Shown piece after piece: positions 5,489 to 7,267 of a stretch of 7,267 bases of DNA. This stretch comes from an uncultured Eubacteriales bacterium (GTDB lineage Bacteria; Bacillota; Clostridia; Oscillospirales; Oscillospiraceae). The DNA lies in NCBI GenBank assembly GCA_900556535.1, contig USPI01000071.1:1-7267 (forward strand), in the 5' to 3' direction. Position 1 is the stretch's first letter, and each line of letters starts with the position of its first letter. Below the pieces are notes generated by a model that saw only the letters and a list, made by a program, of their open reading frames with translations, was not told the origin of the DNA and ran no database searches. The translations under genes and the position numbers were made by a program.

Positions 5489-7057
5489 ATGGCATACAAC
5501 CCCAAAACCGGCAAAGGCTTGGGCAGATATTACGATGCCGAGCACCGTGCCTTCCGCGCCCGCGAATGGAGAGGCTTTAAGGACACCTTTTACGATTTCT
5601 TCCGCTGGCTCTATCTCTACGGCTTTATGGCCGTAAAGCTGGGCTGCCACCCCATACTCATGGTCAAATCCATGCTGCGCTACCGCTGGATGGTCTCCTA
5701 CCTCACCGCGGCGCACATGGTCGACCGTCACACCATGGGTCTGCGCGGCAAGGAGCTGCACTATGCTCACAACCAGTTTTTCTCCGTGCTGCACAACTCC
5801 GTCATCGGCGTTCGTGACATCATCGTGCGCGATGAAAACCTGCGCCCGAACAGCAAGCGCGCGGCAAAGCTGCGCGAGAACACCGTCATGTTCGACGAGA
5901 TGACCCCGCACCTTATCATGATGGGCTTCCCCACCGTGAAGTGGATCGACATCGCCATGTTCGCCGTCGGTCTGCCGTCGGAGGTCGACCAGAACGCCAG
6001 TATGTTCTACATAGACGCAATGGAGCACCTCGGTCTGCCGGCAGACGTCTGCCCCGAGCCCGCCGCCGAGTGCGGCGTCGCCGTTGTTGACGACTATCCC
6101 CGCGTCGGCAAGTGCTACTTCACCGGCACCATGCCCTGCGACGGTGCGATCTCGCAGACGAATATCCTCACCCGCCACTTCAAGGATCTGCCCTCGTTCC
6201 AGATAACTCCCCCGCAAAGAATAAACGAGCCCGAGGTACAGACCTACGCGATCAAGAACCTCAGAAAGGGCATCGAATTCCTCGAGCAGCAGTTCGGCGT
6301 AAAGTGGGACTGGGACGCATTTTGGAAAAACGCCGAGATGTACAACGAAAGCTCCCGCTGCATGGTCGAAAAGTGGGACGTCAACTGCACCGACTATCCC
6401 CAGGTCTGCGGCGCTGCACTTGCGCTCCAGCGCGAGTATGAGTTCCAGGCTGCGGCTTGCATGGACGAATTCATGCTCAAGACCGACCGCAAGGTCACCA
6501 AGATGATGCTCAAGGGCTACGAAAAGGATAAGGCCGCAAACGCACCCAAGCCCAAGTACCGCTGCCTCGTCTGGGCGTGCCCCGCGCATTATTACACCAA
6601 CTTCACCTATTGGACTCAGCACTGCTGGGGCGTCACCTGCGTAAACGACATGGAGGCAATGCTCAGCTACCTGCCCATCAGCACCGACAACAAGGATCAG
6701 GCACTTGCCGACCTCGTTCGCTGCTATGAGAGAATGATGATGCGCTCCCACACCAACGGAGGTTATGTAAACCTGCTCGACGAGTGCTGGAAGATGTGCG
6801 AGAAATTTAACGTCAACATCGTCATCATGTATGACCATGTTTCCTGCAAAAACGTCGGCGGCCTGCACGGTCTGTTCGAGGATCAGGCACGCGAGCGCGG
6901 CATCCACCTCATTTGGATACCCCACGACGTTATGGACCCGCGCACCGTATCCCGCCGCGAGATGCGTGAGGCGTTCAATCAGTACATGACGACCGTCCTG
7001 CGCGAGGAGCCCCTCGACCCGACGCTGCTCGATTACGAAGACAATCTCAGCTGGTAA
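5489..7057 (+). CDS. 2-hydroxyacyl-CoA dehydratase, large subunit (HgdA-like), 522 aa
   Basis: This is the second, larger dehydratase subunit, expected to pair with the 401-residue protein. Family features are GLPADVCPEP (182-191), the cluster-binding-like PCDG (216-219), a Cys-Pro in VWACPAHYYTN (361-371), YDHVSCKNVGG (448-458), and the C-terminal DPRTVSRREMREAFNQYM (483-500). C188, C217 and C453 are good candidates for iron-sulphur ligands. Family members are usually about 375-430 residues. The extra length is mostly an N-terminal region (about 1-90), rich in aromatic and basic residues and containing a moderately hydrophobic stretch at 37-60 (WLYLYGFMAVKLGCHPILM). AGGAGG at 5474-5479 sets the ATG at 5489. 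The activator ATPase that feeds electrons to these enzymes (HgdC/FldI type) is not in the window. Role in amino-acid or hydroxy-acid fermentation is inferred. Confidence 0.88.
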   Translation: MAYNPKTGKGLGRYYDAEHRAFRAREWRGFKDTFYDFFRWLYLYGFMAVKLGCHPILMVKSMLRYRWMVSYLTAAHMVDRHTMGLRGKELHYAHNQFFSVLHNSVIGVRDIIVRDENLRPNSKRAAKLRENTVMFDEMTPHLIMMGFPTVKWIDIAMFAVGLPSEVDQNASMFYIDAMEHLGLPADVCPEPAAECGVAVVDDYPRVGKCYFTGTMPCDGAISQTNILTRHFKDLPSFQITPPQRINEPEVQTYAIKNLRKGIEFLEQQFGVKWDWDAFWKNAEMYNESSRCMVEKWDVNCTDYPQVCGAALALQREYEFQAAACMDEFMLKTDRKVTKMMLKGYEKDKAANAPKPKYRCLVWACPAHYYTNFTYWTQHCWGVTCVNDMEAMLSYLPISTDNKDQALADLVRCYERMMMRSHTNGGYVNLLDECWKMCEKFNVNIVIMYDHVSCKNVGGLHGLFEDQARERGIHLIWIPHDVMDPRTVSRREMREAFNQYMTTVLREEPLDPTLLDYEDNLSW

Positions 7058-7074
7058 TTAAGGAGGAAATAAAA

Positions 7075-7230
7075 ATGGCTTGGTACTGGATAGTTCTGAT
7101 AGTTCTCTTCACTCTGCTGTGTCTGCTGTTTTTGGCATACATGACCAACGCGGACATGAAGCTCATCGAAAAAATATACAATGCCCTTATTAAATACCAC
7201 GACAGCAAGAACGTCGAGGAAAAGATCTGA
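7075..7230 (+). CDS. Small single-span membrane protein, 51 aa
   Basis: A perfect AGGAGG (7061-7066) stands 8 nt before this ATG, and the gene begins 17 bp after the large dehydratase subunit, so it is almost certainly translated from the same message. The product starts MAWYWIVLIVLFTLLCLLFLAYM: residues 3-23 form one membrane span rich in Leu, Ile, Val and Trp. The remaining 28 residues are charged and likely helical (DMKLIEKIYNALIKYH), ending in K-I. No signal-peptidase site is evident. I do not recognise a family. It could tether or regulate the dehydratase or a partner at the membrane. Confidence 0.8.
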   Translation: MAWYWIVLIVLFTLLCLLFLAYMTNADMKLIEKIYNALIKYHDSKNVEEKI

Positions 7231-7267
7231 TCCGATCCTCAAAACAGCATAAAGCGCCATAACGAAA

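Noticed and set aside
4225..6925. Long minus-strand open frames of 429 and 488 codons opposite the dehydratase genes
   Set aside because: They are antisense shadows produced by high GC at third codon positions. Their translations are Leu/Val/Ala/Gly-rich with no family features, while the plus strand encodes recognisable, well-spaced dehydratase subunits with ribosome sites.

Overview
The window looks like a chromosomal segment of a fairly GC-rich anaerobic Firmicute, most likely a gut Clostridia/Oscillospiraceae-type organism. This is inferred from the 2-hydroxyacyl-CoA dehydratase genes, strong AGGAGG-type ribosome sites, TTG/GTG starts and GCC/CTG/CGC-rich codon use on the right side. No species can be named from the sequence alone.

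The window splits into two parts at about position 3413. The left part (1-3413) is the right end of an integrated mobile element whose other end lies outside the window. It carries a DEDDh exonuclease with a C-terminal BRCT domain (62-1000). This is translationally coupled to a small protein with a Cys cluster and an N-terminal sliding-clamp-like motif (997-1497). A 178-bp gap with a stem-loop follows, then a membrane-anchored XRE-type regulator (1676-2212) coupled to a tyrosine recombinase with an N-terminal zinc ribbon (2209-3309). Between the integrase stop and position 3413 lie a perfect 12-bp tandem repeat, a near-perfect 24-bp palindrome bracketed by a 9-bp direct repeat, and the T-arm/acceptor/CCA end of a tRNA (probably tRNA-Leu) with no 5' half. 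This is the arrangement expected of attR for an element integrated in the 3' end of a tRNA gene.

The right part (3414-7267) reads as host chromosome. The strong terminator left over from the tRNA gene (3419-3453) comes first. Next is a well-formed promoter with a 17-bp palindromic operator in front of a TetR-family regulator (3541-4173). A second palindrome with the same outer half-sites lies in front of a three-gene operon. The operon encodes two 2-hydroxyacyl-CoA dehydratase (HgdA/HgdB, FldB/FldC type) subunits of 401 and 522 residues, plus a 51-residue single-span membrane protein.

The working model is that the TetR protein represses itself and the dehydratase operon through the shared operator and is released by a small molecule, possibly the substrate. 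The ATPase that activates such dehydratases and a CoA-transferase are not in the window. The most interesting points are the shared operator pair, the dense recombination site, the exonuclease plus clamp-motif/Cys-cluster pair, and the small membrane protein in a dehydratase operon.
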